Positions 1 through 9,395 of a stretch of DNA of 26,623 nt are shown in pieces. This DNA is from Candidatus Babelota bacterium (GTDB lineage Bacteria; Babelota; Babeliae; Babelales; Babelaceae). The stretch covers positions 1-26,623 of the forward strand of contig PRDV01000016.1 in the NCBI GenBank assembly GCA_003174035.1, written 5' to 3'. The notes beneath the pieces are model-generated. The model saw nothing but the letters and a program-made list of their open reading frames with translations. It did not search any database and was not told where the DNA came from. Made by a program: the position numbers and the translations under genes. Position 1 is the first letter of the stretch, and the number at the start of each line of letters is the position of its first letter.

Positions 1-1499
1 GGAATATAAGGGTCATAGGCGCGGCGCAAATCAACTGTAAGGAATTTTTCTATGGCCTCCACGTCAAGTGTTTCCCAGGCATCAGCATTTTTTCCAGCTC
101 GCCATCGGTTAAGGGAATCGGCAAGCTTTGCGCTATTGATGTATCCTTTAACACTTGTGGTAAAGAGGGCATCAAGAGTGGAATCTACGAGACCTGTTCC
201 CTTTTGAAAAAGTTGGATTGCCTCTTTGAGTTTTTGCATTTCGAGAAAACCAAGAAAGGCTGGAATGAGTATTTTTCCTTTTTCCCGTTCAACTTCGGTT
301 TCATAAATGTAGCCTAATCTCATGGCGAGTGCTTCAATGACATTATCCCAGCGTAGAGTAAAAGCAAGATGACTTAACGGAGGAAGCAAAGCAGGATTGT
401 CTGCTGTTAAGCATTGGGTAAAAAAAGAAAAGAGCTCTTTACCGTCTACATAGTCTCTGACTGTATCTGGATCGAAGTGAGCTAGCTTCAGCAGTGCGGG
501 TTCGACGAGTCTGCGAAAACATGACTGAGCATTTGTCAGATAGGTATTTATTGAAGCATCGAGCATCTCTATAATAGCAGCAGTATTTGTATACCTTGGT
601 GCGATAGGTACCGTTGGCGCATTTCGCTGCTCAGCAGGAGCTGATGCCCTTCTCGACCCCGATTTAACCCTTGAATGTGCTACATGAGGTTGCTGAACCT
701 TTAATTCTTTTAATTCTTTTTTTGGCTGATGTGCTGCTATAGTTTGAGTTATGGTATTCTCAAATAACTGTTTCATCTGAACAACAGTGAGCTCTGTGCC
801 CATTTCAGGTAGAACCGTGCTTTGCATTTCCAGGAGCTCTTTTTTTAAGTTTTTAAGTATCTTGTAATGAGTAATATTCTTAAGCAGCTCTTGTATCATT
901 TTTGTGAGATTATGCTCTGGAATCACAAAATAATCATAGATAAGGCCAAGACCTGTTTCTTGTATATGTGCAAGAGCTGATTGTACGATATCATCAAGTT
1001 TAAGGAGCAGTTGAATTTTCTCAGATTCCTCTTTGTGATAATAAAGCTCATATAATATCTGAATCAAGGGTTTGAGAGTTCCACCTTGTATTCCTAACAG
1101 CTCTTCTAATGCTTCGATATCAAAACTGCTTTCAAGCTCATGTTGTAGGTCGTCTTCTTTTACTGAAGATTCTTCTCGCGTAGCATACTTAAGCATGTAG
1201 GTTTTAAGATGCTTAAGATCACAATAGAGGGTAAATGAAGGAAAATGATCAGCCAGCAATGCCTGAAGCTCTTTGGAATTAAGATGTTCGAAGAGTTCTA
1301 AAAATTCGCGATCTTTAAATGTTTTATCGCTCCGCCTTTTTTTTGAAAGTGCTGGTATTTTCAATAGTATGGTGCTTAAATCGACATATGTAACTACAGA
1401 ATCATACTGTGAAAGTGCTTTTTCAAAAATTCCCTGGCGAATTTCAGCAGGTAAACAGAGTGGAACATACAAAGCAATAATGAACCCTAGTGGTTTCAT
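1..1499 (-). CDS. Exported protein of unknown function, partial (C-terminus beyond left edge)
   Basis: An ATG at 1499 opens a minus-strand frame that runs 499 codons to base 1 with no stop. The visible protein is therefore an N-terminal fragment. It begins with a short signal peptide (MKPLGFIIALYVPLCLPA), followed by a mostly helical, Leu/Lys/Glu-rich body. A Lys/Arg/Ser/Pro-rich linker lies around residues 245-290. The start is well supported: AGGAGT lies at 1505-1510, five bases upstream, and the ATG overlaps the TGA of the upstream ankyrin gene as ATGA (1496-1499), so translational coupling is expected. It is the third gene of the 7401-to-1 operon. I recognise no domain. The company of exported ankyrin and WD40 proteins suggests another exported accessory protein, but no biochemical role can be assigned. 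Confidence 0.85.
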   Translation of the reverse strand, partial: MKPLGFIIALYVPLCLPAEIRQGIFEKALSQYDSVVTYVDLSTILLKIPALSKKRRSDKTFKDREFLELFEHLNSKELQALLADHFPSFTLYCDLKHLKTYMLKYATREESSVKEDDLQHELESSFDIEALEELLGIQGGTLKPLIQILYELYYHKEESEKIQLLLKLDDIVQSALAHIQETGLGLIYDYFVIPEHNLTKMIQELLKNITHYKILKNLKKELLEMQSTVLPEMGTELTVVQMKQLFENTITQTIAAHQPKKELKELKVQQPHVAHSRVKSGSRRASAPAEQRNAPTVPIAPRYTNTAAIIEMLDASINTYLTNAQSCFRRLVEPALLKLAHFDPDTVRDYVDGKELFSFFTQCLTADNPALLPPLSHLAFTLRWDNVIEALAMRLGYIYETEVEREKGKILIPAFLGFLEMQKLKEAIQLFQKGTGLVDSTLDALFTTSVKGYINSAKLADSLNRWRAGKNADAWETLDVEAIEKFLTVDLRRAYDPYI

Positions 1500-4400
1500 T
1501 GTTTACTCCTATCGTAAGGCGTAAGAAATTTAATTACTGGGACATAAATACTTTCCTTTGCCTGCTGAAATGCGGATACGCCTCCGGGTTGAGGTTCTTT
1601 AAAGGGATCTATTGTTACCATTTTTACAAGATACTCAACTATTTTAAGGTAACCGTGCTGCGCAGCTAACACAAAGGCTATTCGTATGTTTGGCATGTTG
1701 GGCTCCGGATTGCTTTTAAAATTTTCCTCGAAAAGCGATTTGACGAGTTCTAGTGAACCCTCGCTTGCTGCCCATTCAAGCCCTTTGCCCGGTAAAGCCT
1801 TAACCAAAAGATATAAAATTTCCATCTGTTTGTTTTTTTCTGCTTCTTCGAATGCTTGCTCTAAGGATGTCCGTGAAATCGCTGTTCTAGAATTCACTTC
1901 CAAAAATAATTCCACGTAGCCTCTTTTTGCTGCGAAACAACATATTTTTTCATCGATCGCTTTGTCAGTATTTACCTTAACTATTTTTTCCAGTAGTTCT
2001 TTATTATCGTTAGAGAGAACCCAGTCGAGCGCTGTTCTTTTTGAATCATCTATGACTTGCAGGTTTATTGGCTCCTTCAGTAAGAAAAATGCTATGTCGG
2101 TTATATTATGGCGTGCTGCGAGAAGAAGAATTTTTTCTTGCAGCGCAGAGCTCACTGGCCAGGCAAGAAAAGGCCTGATCAGTTCCATATCACCTTTTGC
2201 TAATGCATTTTCTAATGCGTCAGAACGTGACTTAATAATCCAGTCTTCTTGCTGCATATTCAAGGCAAGAAGAAAACGGGTAAGATTTTGGTACCCATAT
2301 TGAATCGCATGTTTGAGAATCTGTCCCCATCCAGTACAATCACGCACTATTGGATCAAGAGAGAGGTCTTCGTCTTCGGGTGTTGTCTGCGCTAGAGCCC
2401 CTAGGAGCACATGATCGATGACTGTTGGTTCTATGCCTGGTCTTGAAAGTATCAATGCATAGAGTGATTCGTATGCCTGGGCTTGTTCTTCGAGGTTTTT
2501 CTTTTGAGTAGTAGAGCTGCGTGCATTATTCATAGTTTGCACTGCTCGACTGGCTGCCCAATAGAGGAGCGCTTGCTTCGTTTTGGTTTCTTGGGGTACC
2601 AGGGTTATTAGCTTAGCGGCTAATTCGATATTATCGTTATGTGCTGCCCAAAGCGGAGCAGACTCGAGCGTGAGAGCACTTATGCCAAGCCGGGAAGCAT
2701 GTGTTAGGAGATGTTCGATTATTATATCGTTGGTGGTAAGAGCCCACCAAAAAAAGGCATCTCTATCGGCAAGATCGAGTCGAGGAAGAAGCATATCGAT
2801 TAATTTTCGGGCGTCTTTATGTGCTAAAGTAATTATGAAAGGATCACAGCTATCTTTTAAAAGAAGCGCGCGTTTTGTGCTTATATCAACACTGTTGAGT
2901 CTCATAACAAAATCAATGAGATTGTTCCAGAGATCTTCAGGTAATTCTTCACTGAGTTCAGATGCGAGAGTTGAGATGATTTCGAGAGCTTGTACTGCAA
3001 TCGAGAGTTTGCGATTGCGGACTATATCAAGTGCTGCAGCTTGACCTCCCAGGATTTCAGCAGTTGCTTGTAACTCCTTCACCACTTGATTGTATGCCTC
3101 TGAGGTCCTATGTTCTCTAAGGGCCAAAACAATAGATGAAAGAGATTCCAATGTATGAAGTGCTGCTTGAAGTTCTTGCTCTTGCAGCAATGCAAACGCT
3201 TCAGGTGCCCGAATTCCTAATTGTGCGGCTTTGGCTAGCACTTCCAAAAGCATACCACTGGACATATCGTGTGAAGCGAGAAGAGCTTGAGCCCAAGAAC
3301 CACAGCCTTCTTTTTCTGCTAAGAGCTTAAAGCGGTTGATAATTTCTGATTCATACATGGTCTGGGTGCTCAAGAACTCGCCCGTTAATTTCTCAATCTG
3401 TGCGGCATTTGCTTCAGAAAATACCGCCTCGCCGATGGAATCAAGTATTTGAACTTGATTGTTGGTCTGCAACAGTTTCAAAAGACCCGCAGCTACCTGT
3501 TCATTGTTCAATTGTTTGGCAAGCCAGAGAGCACCTGCAATGCTATCTATTTTATCAAAAGTTTCAGTTGTGGCAGCCTTTTGTGTGAATACCGAACGGA
3601 CGCTTGGAGCTATCGGTTTTGGTATCTGGACCTCCTGGGAGCCCATTGCTTCCAAAAATTCATGAGCTTTTAGCTTAAATAGCGTACAAATAGCGGTAGC
3701 CACCTTTTCCTTATTTCCCAATACTAATAGTTCCATAAGAATCGCTTGTTGTTTATTGGCATATGCTTTTTTAAGTGCGTTGAGTTCTTCAAGCCATGTT
3801 TGAAAATTAATTTTCATGGAAAGGATGCACGTCTCTTTTATAAATGAGAATTCACAGTTAGGGTATGCAAGACCGTGGGAAGAAAGGTTTGCAAGAAGCT
3901 GTTTGTTTTCAAAGCGACTTATTTCTTTTAGAAGTTGTTGTGTTTGTCTTGAGCGCTGATTTTTAACGGCTACGAACAATGCTTCATAGAGCGCTTCTCT
4001 GTGCCCTAGTGAGATATCATTCAGTTTAAAAAGAGACTCTAGCATCTCGGCTGATGCGCCAGATGCAAATGAGATTAGATTGGTATGACTGCTCGCTGGA
4101 TCATAAAGCGCACGAAGCAATTTTTCATCTTCATAACGTTTAAAGGGAATTTGGGGCGCTGAACTATTTTTATGCGCTTGGTCATAGAGGGCCAAGGCGC
4201 GAAATAACTTAGGCCACTTATTTTCATTATTCTCAATAAAATCTAATATGAGCGCAATACTGCCATGCATGGCGTGATTTAATTCCTCCCGAATACTCGC
4301 ATCTTTTGTTTGCTTGAATAGCGCATTAAATTTTATGCAATCAAGGATGTTTTTTTTGCCAATAGGATTGCCTTGTAAACAGTCAGTTATCAATTTTCTG

Positions 4401-5446
4401 ATACCTATCAAATCGAATTTTTCCTCGACATCGATACCGAGATATTTAAAAAATTGTAGAAGATCAACTACTTTATCAAATTCGATTGTTTTCGCTGTTT
4501 TGTAATACTTAATTACCTCTTGAATTGCACCATCTAAATTTATTACACTGGTATCAATTTCAAAAGAACTTTTAAATGAAGCTTTAAACGTTTTTATATA
4601 CTCTACAGCATTCATTCTACGCAGTATTCCCTGTTGTGCTGACCGGCTTAATTTATGCCAATCCCTCACGAGATCTCCCGGCTCAAGTGCGAATTTTTCT
4701 TTGGCTTCTTTTTTTATCTCATTAAGAAATCGCTTGAACTCAGGACTAGTTGCGGTTAAGCCGGGTTTTCTTTGCAGAAGATCTTCCTGAGTTTTAGGTT
4801 TTAATTTAGACCAATCGGTGTGTGGATCTGTTGTTTCAAAATCAAAAACAAGTCTTGATTGAGAAAGTTCCTGTAAAAATTCTCTGAGCTTTGAATCTGG
4901 TTTATCAGGGATTATGGTTCGCGCAAAATAATCAGTATTTATCTTTATAAGAAGTGCTTTAAGGTTTGCTATTTCGAAGATATCGTTTAGTGTTTTTATT
5001 GATGAACCTAGTTGTGGACTAGTTAATGAGAATGCTTGAGGGTTTTTTTGTACCGGTATTTTATCGAGTGCCAGATAGTCTATGAACTTTAGAATCATTT
5101 TTTCAGTGAAGAATCGCGATGCTGAAGGTGGAGGCTCAGCGAGATCTTGCTGCGCTTTTAGCATATCCTCTGGTTTTGCTCTGGGATTTTTTAGCATTTC
5201 ACGGGCGTCTTGAAGCATTTTTGCATGCTGACTTTTATGAGTCCTAAAATGACTAGCAATGCCCGGAAGATCAAAAAGAAATGTTGTGAGATCAAAATAC
5301 TCATTAACTGCGAATTCAAGAGCCTCCATCAGCTCATACACTTGTTGAATTTCTCCATCAAGCGTGATCTCTTGAACCTGTTTCTCCATGGCGCAGATCA
5401 TAGTGTAAAAGCATGCTAAGAGCGTGAGTGCTATTTTTGTGTACAT
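1496..5446 (-). CDS. Large exported ankyrin-repeat protein
   Basis: This is a 1316-residue protein. It starts with a signal peptide (MYTKIALTLLACFYTMICA) and the mature end probably begins MEKQVQE, matching the [A/G]-M-E pattern of other proteins here. Residues 30 to about 900 form a long helical region without a domain I can name. From about residue 940 to the end there are degenerate ankyrin repeats, with cores such as LLYWAASR, KILLLAARHNITDIAFFLL, LEWAASEGSLELVKSLF and LAAQHGYLKIVEYLV. Ankyrin repeats bind proteins, and exported ones in intracellular bacteria often act on host proteins, so a host-directed role is plausible but inferred. AGGAGT at 5451-5456 is the ribosome site and overlaps the stop codon of the upstream WD40 gene, with two bases between the genes. 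The stop overlaps the next start by four bases. Confidence 0.9.
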   Translation of the reverse strand: MYTKIALTLLACFYTMICAMEKQVQEITLDGEIQQVYELMEALEFAVNEYFDLTTFLFDLPGIASHFRTHKSQHAKMLQDAREMLKNPRAKPEDMLKAQQDLAEPPPSASRFFTEKMILKFIDYLALDKIPVQKNPQAFSLTSPQLGSSIKTLNDIFEIANLKALLIKINTDYFARTIIPDKPDSKLREFLQELSQSRLVFDFETTDPHTDWSKLKPKTQEDLLQRKPGLTATSPEFKRFLNEIKKEAKEKFALEPGDLVRDWHKLSRSAQQGILRRMNAVEYIKTFKASFKSSFEIDTSVINLDGAIQEVIKYYKTAKTIEFDKVVDLLQFFKYLGIDVEEKFDLIGIRKLITDCLQGNPIGKKNILDCIKFNALFKQTKDASIREELNHAMHGSIALILDFIENNENKWPKLFRALALYDQAHKNSSAPQIPFKRYEDEKLLRALYDPASSHTNLISFASGASAEMLESLFKLNDISLGHREALYEALFVAVKNQRSRQTQQLLKEISRFENKQLLANLSSHGLAYPNCEFSFIKETCILSMKINFQTWLEELNALKKAYANKQQAILMELLVLGNKEKVATAICTLFKLKAHEFLEAMGSQEVQIPKPIAPSVRSVFTQKAATTETFDKIDSIAGALWLAKQLNNEQVAAGLLKLLQTNNQVQILDSIGEAVFSEANAAQIEKLTGEFLSTQTMYESEIINRFKLLAEKEGCGSWAQALLASHDMSSGMLLEVLAKAAQLGIRAPEAFALLQEQELQAALHTLESLSSIVLALREHRTSEAYNQVVKELQATAEILGGQAAALDIVRNRKLSIAVQALEIISTLASELSEELPEDLWNNLIDFVMRLNSVDISTKRALLLKDSCDPFIITLAHKDARKLIDMLLPRLDLADRDAFFWWALTTNDIIIEHLLTHASRLGISALTLESAPLWAAHNDNIELAAKLITLVPQETKTKQALLYWAASRAVQTMNNARSSTTQKKNLEEQAQAYESLYALILSRPGIEPTVIDHVLLGALAQTTPEDEDLSLDPIVRDCTGWGQILKHAIQYGYQNLTRFLLALNMQQEDWIIKSRSDALENALAKGDMELIRPFLAWPVSSALQEKILLLAARHNITDIAFFLLKEPINLQVIDDSKRTALDWVLSNDNKELLEKIVKVNTDKAIDEKICCFAAKRGYVELFLEVNSRTAISRTSLEQAFEEAEKNKQMEILYLLVKALPGKGLEWAASEGSLELVKSLFEENFKSNPEPNMPNIRIAFVLAAQHGYLKIVEYLVKMVTIDPFKEPQPGGVSAFQQAKESIYVPVIKFLTPYDRSKQ

Positions 5447-5448
5447 GA

Positions 5449-7401
5449 TTACTCCTTTTCTTTAATAAGTGCTGTATATGTTTCTTGTAATCTGGCAAAG
5501 TCCTCTAATTGCGACTGGAGTTGCTTAAGAGCGGCTTCGAGTTGTTGAGGAAGTTCACCTGTCATTATAATGGGATCTATACTTCTTCTATCCTTTTCTA
5601 TGCGTGTTTTATAACTATGTGGCTCTGGACCAAAAATGGCTGTAAGTGCTTGCAATAGGTAAGCATGAGCGTATCTTTCTAGTCGCATTTTGAATTGTGT
5701 ACGCAACTCTTTGCTTGCGAGCGTTTTCATAAATTCTTGATTATCGAGCAGTTGAAAAGGATTCTCTTCTTCATAGGGGCTTGCCAACGATTGGCGAGTT
5801 TGGCTGCCTAAGAGTTGCCACGTGCGTATGAGGGTAATCTCTTTGCTTGCGTCTATACCGACTATTTCTGTTGGTCCTTGATTAGTGAGTTTCAGATTGT
5901 GGGTAAGCCCATTAAAGGTGCAGACGAGCTTGCCATGTGTTGTATCCCACACTTCAATCCAATCGTGGGAATTGACGATTGCGATGCAATCATCCCCACA
6001 GTGTGCTAGAGCTGTTATGGTGCGCAGTGGAATTGTGTTTTGGCGCTCACCAGATAGAGCATACACCACTATTTCATCCGGTTCGGCTATTATACACCCG
6101 TTGCGTTGAGGCAGTAGGGCAAGGGCTTTCGTGCTGAGTACAGTTTTTTTTACAGTTGGATTGTATTCACTCAGCAATACAGAAGAGGTAGGCATCCAGA
6201 TAAAAGCGTGTTGCTGCTGAAGTACATATATCTCACTCTGCTTATACATGCTCGCATGCAGTATTGGAGATCGTTTCGTCATCCGCAATCCAGAGAGCAA
6301 TGCACCTTGGAGAAGTTCTCCTTTCGTGTTCCAGAGTTTAATGACGCCTTGAGCAGTTCCGGTAACGAGAACTGTCCCCGATGCATCAAAACCCATGGTG
6401 GTAAAAGCACCTTCAGTAGAATCTTTCCAATGACGATAAACTCGCTGGTTTTCTAGTGAAATGAGTGTAATTTCTCCCGAGGAGGAGACTGCAGCCAGAG
6501 TTTCGCCCGTAGGTGCGACGGTTATGTGGGTTATAGGAGCAGTGCATTGGGTAGGCAAAAGCGCAAGGCACTTTCTGGTAGGTATGTGCCAGATACCGAT
6601 GACTTCAGCGTCAAAGGCGGCAAACAAAAGATTGTCCTGTGTTGAGCAATAGAACGCAGTGGGTGCACGCTCTAAGACTATCGTTGTAATACACTTTGCT
6701 GGTGAGTCCGTTGCGCCATAATACTGGTTATAGCCTTCAATAAGGTGCGAATTTTGTTCAGTCAGGGTTAATTTTTCAAGAAGCATTCTTTCAAAAGCAT
6801 TGCAGCGATGTTGAGAGAGGCATAGAGCATCTTCATGGTATTTTTTTTCTTCTTCTGGAACGTGCACAGATCGTTGCTGAGCGATGTATTCTTTAAACAA
6901 CAACAGCAGTTGTACTCTTTGGGTACCTGTCAGTGATTGCATAAAGGGCTCATTATCGACAAGATCAAGAGGGTTTTTGATAGTTAGTAATGTTGATTGG
7001 TAAGTGGTACGTTGATACTGGCTGAGCGTTCTTTTGTAGAAGGATTGATACTGAGTGTTATCAAAACTAAACGAAGGCCGCGTAGCCAGATATACACCTA
7101 CGGGTACTGCTACTACCGCGCCTACTGCCAGCGCTACGCTCACCGGATGCTCTACTATAAAATCAACCGTACGGGAGGCTGCTTGTCTGATGATTGTCGT
7201 GGCACTTGATTGATTAGCTGCCTGTTGCAGGGCTTTGATATTGGGCCCGATCGCAGGAGAGGTCGGTAATTGAATAGGGGATTTTTGTTGAGCGCTCTCT
7301 TCGCTCTCTTCTTTCAAATCAAGTACTATCTTTTGGCTCTCCATAGCCATGAGAGAGGCGCAAAAAGGTAGTGATATGATGGTGTTGAGTATTTTATTCA
7401 T
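5449..7401 (-). CDS. Exported/membrane WD40-propeller protein with two NPxxLL modules
   Basis: This is a 650-residue protein. A signal peptide (MNKILNTIISLPFCASLMA) is followed by MESQK and an acidic linker. A Val/Ala/Gly-rich membrane segment lies at about 86-106. A short helical module with an NPLDLV core occupies 142-175. WD40-type blades run from about 238 to 530, for example VIGIWHIPTRKCLALL and GVIKLWNTKGELL. A second copy of the module, with an NPFQLL core, spans 546-584, and the C-terminus is a probable coiled coil. WD40 propellers are protein-binding scaffolds, and no catalytic site is visible. It is the first gene of the minus-strand operon, with a strong site (GGAGG, five bases before the ATG). 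The product of 15891..17270 has the same architecture with a shorter propeller, so the two are paralogues. The cell compartment is uncertain because of the internal membrane segment. Confidence 0.88.
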   Translation of the reverse strand: MNKILNTIISLPFCASLMAMESQKIVLDLKEESEESAQQKSPIQLPTSPAIGPNIKALQQAANQSSATTIIRQAASRTVDFIVEHPVSVALAVGAVVAVPVGVYLATRPSFSFDNTQYQSFYKRTLSQYQRTTYQSTLLTIKNPLDLVDNEPFMQSLTGTQRVQLLLLFKEYIAQQRSVHVPEEEKKYHEDALCLSQHRCNAFERMLLEKLTLTEQNSHLIEGYNQYYGATDSPAKCITTIVLERAPTAFYCSTQDNLLFAAFDAEVIGIWHIPTRKCLALLPTQCTAPITHITVAPTGETLAAVSSSGEITLISLENQRVYRHWKDSTEGAFTTMGFDASGTVLVTGTAQGVIKLWNTKGELLQGALLSGLRMTKRSPILHASMYKQSEIYVLQQQHAFIWMPTSSVLLSEYNPTVKKTVLSTKALALLPQRNGCIIAEPDEIVVYALSGERQNTIPLRTITALAHCGDDCIAIVNSHDWIEVWDTTHGKLVCTFNGLTHNLKLTNQGPTEIVGIDASKEITLIRTWQLLGSQTRQSLASPYEEENPFQLLDNQEFMKTLASKELRTQFKMRLERYAHAYLLQALTAIFGPEPHSYKTRIEKDRRSIDPIIMTGELPQQLEAALKQLQSQLEDFARLQETYTALIKEKE

Positions 7402-7418
7402 GACTTCCTCCTTTATTT

Positions 7419-7446
7419 AAGATACAGTCTAATGTAGTCTTCTCAA
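7419..7446 (-). promoter_or_regulatory. Probable sigma70-type promoter of the WD40/ankyrin operon
   Basis: On the minus strand TTGAGA (7441-7446) and TATCTT (7419-7424) are separated by 16 bases, 17 bases upstream of the WD40 start codon. The match is moderate. It is the best candidate in the 135-base gap upstream of the operon. The gap shows no clear terminator for the preceding gene, so read-through from 7537..8388 is also possible. Confidence 0.35.
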
Positions 7447-7536
7447 GAAATCAATGTGACAGATACATTGGTTCCTATGGATTCAGCTAGTGGGCATACT
7501 CTCTCGGCACATATGAATTTAATTCCGCGGAAAAGC

Positions 7537-8388
7537 TTAAAATCCCTGAGCATAAAAGGACCAAATAAAAAAGCCTTCAGCAAGACCAAGGCATTTAGCC
7601 AAATAAAACTGAGCATCACATGCACTTGTACCGTCAAATACTTTTGTGGCAAAAGGCTCTTCAGGAATCATCCCAATAACCATATTGCCTTCATCACTTA
7701 TTTTAAAAAAAAGCTTGATGAAATAGCCGTCAACAACTGTAAATGCAGCAACTGATTTTTTTTCTTGAAAAGCATTATAAATCAAAGTGATAAGATAATC
7801 GACATCGGGATTATACTTAAAATTTGCGTCTAAAAAAATGAAGTGTTGTGAGATAGCATTATTAAGGATTTCTTCGATTGTTTCCCTTGCCATTTCATTA
7901 AGGTTTATAAAAAGGCAAATTTCGATGATAGGTGATCCGTTAGAAACCTCGTCTAAAAATATAAAGGTTCTTTGTGCATCCTCTCTTATTTCCTCAAAAA
8001 TATCGATTTCATAGTTACTAACCATATCTAAGAGCAATCTGGAATACCGGGCTATATCTAAATCATAGATATAGAAAAAATCCTTCCTCCACTTTGAACC
8101 AAAGGGAACTATGCTTAATTCAAAACGGTTTAGACCAATTGTTCGGAAAAAAAGAAACGAACCAGAACCTTGATAATGTAAATATAGAGCATTATAGTCA
8201 CCTTCTCGATATTTAGAAAGTTTTTGGAAAGCTAAATCGACATCAGAAATGGGGATACCCTCTTTGTTCTCATGATTAAGGTCATAATAGAGTGCGCCCA
8301 TTTTTAGGCCACATGCGATGATTTGTTTTATAGTTTCAGTTTCGGTTAAGCTCTTGATTTGGACACTTATGTCATAGTAGATCGACAT
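7537..8388 (-). CDS. Candidate immunity protein, second tandem paralogue
   Basis: This 283-residue protein has no signal peptide or membrane segment, unlike nearly every neighbour, so it is probably cytosolic. It aligns along its whole length with the product of 8536..9378. Shared blocks include KxGALYYDL versus NMGAHYFNL, W-[RK]-[KR]-DFFYI, FEEIR-[ED]-DAQR, PIIEICL, MVIG-[MI]-[IV]-P and the C-terminal FYAQ-x-F. I do not recognise the family. The position downstream of an exported nuclease-ended protein, together with the duplication, fits an immunity gene of a polymorphic toxin system; this is inference. GGGGAG lies four bases before the ATG. A 147-base gap separates it from its paralogue and contains its own promoter candidate, so it may be expressed without the toxin. 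Confidence 0.85.
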   Translation of the reverse strand: MSIYYDISVQIKSLTETETIKQIIACGLKMGALYYDLNHENKEGIPISDVDLAFQKLSKYREGDYNALYLHYQGSGSFLFFRTIGLNRFELSIVPFGSKWRKDFFYIYDLDIARYSRLLLDMVSNYEIDIFEEIREDAQRTFIFLDEVSNGSPIIEICLFINLNEMARETIEEILNNAISQHFIFLDANFKYNPDVDYLITLIYNAFQEKKSVAAFTVVDGYFIKLFFKISDEGNMVIGMIPEEPFATKVFDGTSACDAQFYLAKCLGLAEGFFIWSFYAQGF

Positions 8389-8481
8389 GCTCTCCCCACA
8401 TTTTAGTCTTCAAAAAAGGTAATGCTATGTTTTGAAACCACGTTTTCCAATCTATTGGAATTTCTGCTTTACTAAGCACGA

Positions 8482-8510
8482 TCTATACTTTTCCGACTGT
8501 GTGTTGACAA
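8482..8510 (-). promoter_or_regulatory. Probable promoter for the second immunity-like gene
   Basis: On the minus strand TTGTCA (8505-8510) and TATAGA (8482-8487) are separated by exactly 17 bases, about 95 bases upstream of the ATG at 8388. An inverted repeat TTCCAA-TCTA-TTGGAA (8445-8460) lies in the resulting leader and could be an operator or leader hairpin. It has no T-tract, so it is not an obvious terminator. Confidence 0.45.
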
Positions 8511-8535
8511 ATTCTAAGAAATTAAAAAAATCTAA

Positions 8536-9378
8536 TTAAAAACTCTGTGCATAAAATGAATAAATAAAAAATCCATTTGCTAATCCCATGCTTTTATTTA
8601 AGTAGAACTGCGCATCAAGTCCAGAAATATTGTTGGCATAGATCTTTTTAGCAAAAGGTTCCTGAGGGACTATGCCAATGACCATATTTTGGTCTTCATT
8701 TATTTTAAAAAATAATTGTATGGCATAACCTTCTACTGTGGCTTTGAAATCTGCTTTTTCTCCGCGAATTATAAAATCATAAATTTGAGCAATTATGTTC
8801 TTTTTGCTGCGGAAATTATCATTTAAAAAAGAAATTTTTTGTGATAAAGCATTGCTAATAACTTCATCAATGCAGCCCATGAGCTTTATATCAGGATTGA
8901 TGTAGAGGCATATTTCAATTATGGGTAATGCTAGATTATTGTCTCCAAAGATAAAATTTCTTTGAGCATCATCTCGAATCTCTTCAAAAACAATAATCTC
9001 ATGGTCTGAGACTAAATCAAAAAGAAGACTGCAATAGCGAGCTAAGTCGATATCATAACCGATATAGAAAAAATCCCTTTTCCAATATGAAAAAAAAGGC
9101 ATAATTGATATTTCTGTATTCAAATTGTTGATTGGATTAGCGAAAAGAAAAAAGGCGGATTGTTGAAAATCCATAAAAATACTATGGGTGCCATTTTCAT
9201 CATTTTCCAGGAGCGTTTGCAATGCAATATCAGGATCGTATATTGGCCCCTTATTCTCTTTGTGCATTAGATTAAAATAATGCGCACCCATGTTTAGACC
9301 TTTGAGGAGTATATTGCGTAGAACCGAATTTTGAAAAGGTATTTTTAAGTGAGTCGTCATGACGTAAGTTGTTGACAC
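8536..9378 (-). CDS. Candidate immunity protein, first tandem paralogue
   Basis: This 280-residue protein has no signal peptide. It starts with GTG at 9378, chosen because AAGGA lies eight bases upstream. The next in-frame ATG (9360) has no ribosome site. The stop of the nuclease-ended gene is only 17 bases before this start, so the two are almost certainly co-transcribed. It is a clear full-length paralogue of the product of 7537..8388, and both end in GFFI-[WY]-SFYAQ-x-F. No known domain is recognised. Polymorphic toxin loci in general place a cytosolic immunity gene immediately after the toxin gene, often duplicated and diverged; this gene fits that layout. Other possibilities are a secretion chaperone or an unrelated duplicated family. 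Confidence 0.85.
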   Translation of the reverse strand: MSTTYVMTTHLKIPFQNSVLRNILLKGLNMGAHYFNLMHKENKGPIYDPDIALQTLLENDENGTHSIFMDFQQSAFFLFANPINNLNTEISIMPFFSYWKRDFFYIGYDIDLARYCSLLFDLVSDHEIIVFEEIRDDAQRNFIFGDNNLALPIIEICLYINPDIKLMGCIDEVISNALSQKISFLNDNFRSKKNIIAQIYDFIIRGEKADFKATVEGYAIQLFFKINEDQNMVIGIVPQEPFAKKIYANNISGLDAQFYLNKSMGLANGFFIYSFYAQSF

Positions 9379-9395
9379 GTTGTTTGTCCTTCAAA

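Noticed and set aside
2583..3044. 153-residue plus-strand frame inside the ankyrin gene
   Set aside because: Ser/Arg-rich translation antisense to a long supported coding sequence; a shadow.
7443..7652. Extra small minus-strand gene overlapping the end of the second immunity-like gene
   Set aside because: It overlaps 7537..8388 on the same strand in another frame, has no ribosome site and no conserved features.
8445..8460. Terminator between the two immunity-like genes
   Set aside because: The palindrome is AT-rich and short, and no T-tract follows on the minus strand; kept only as a possible leader or operator element.
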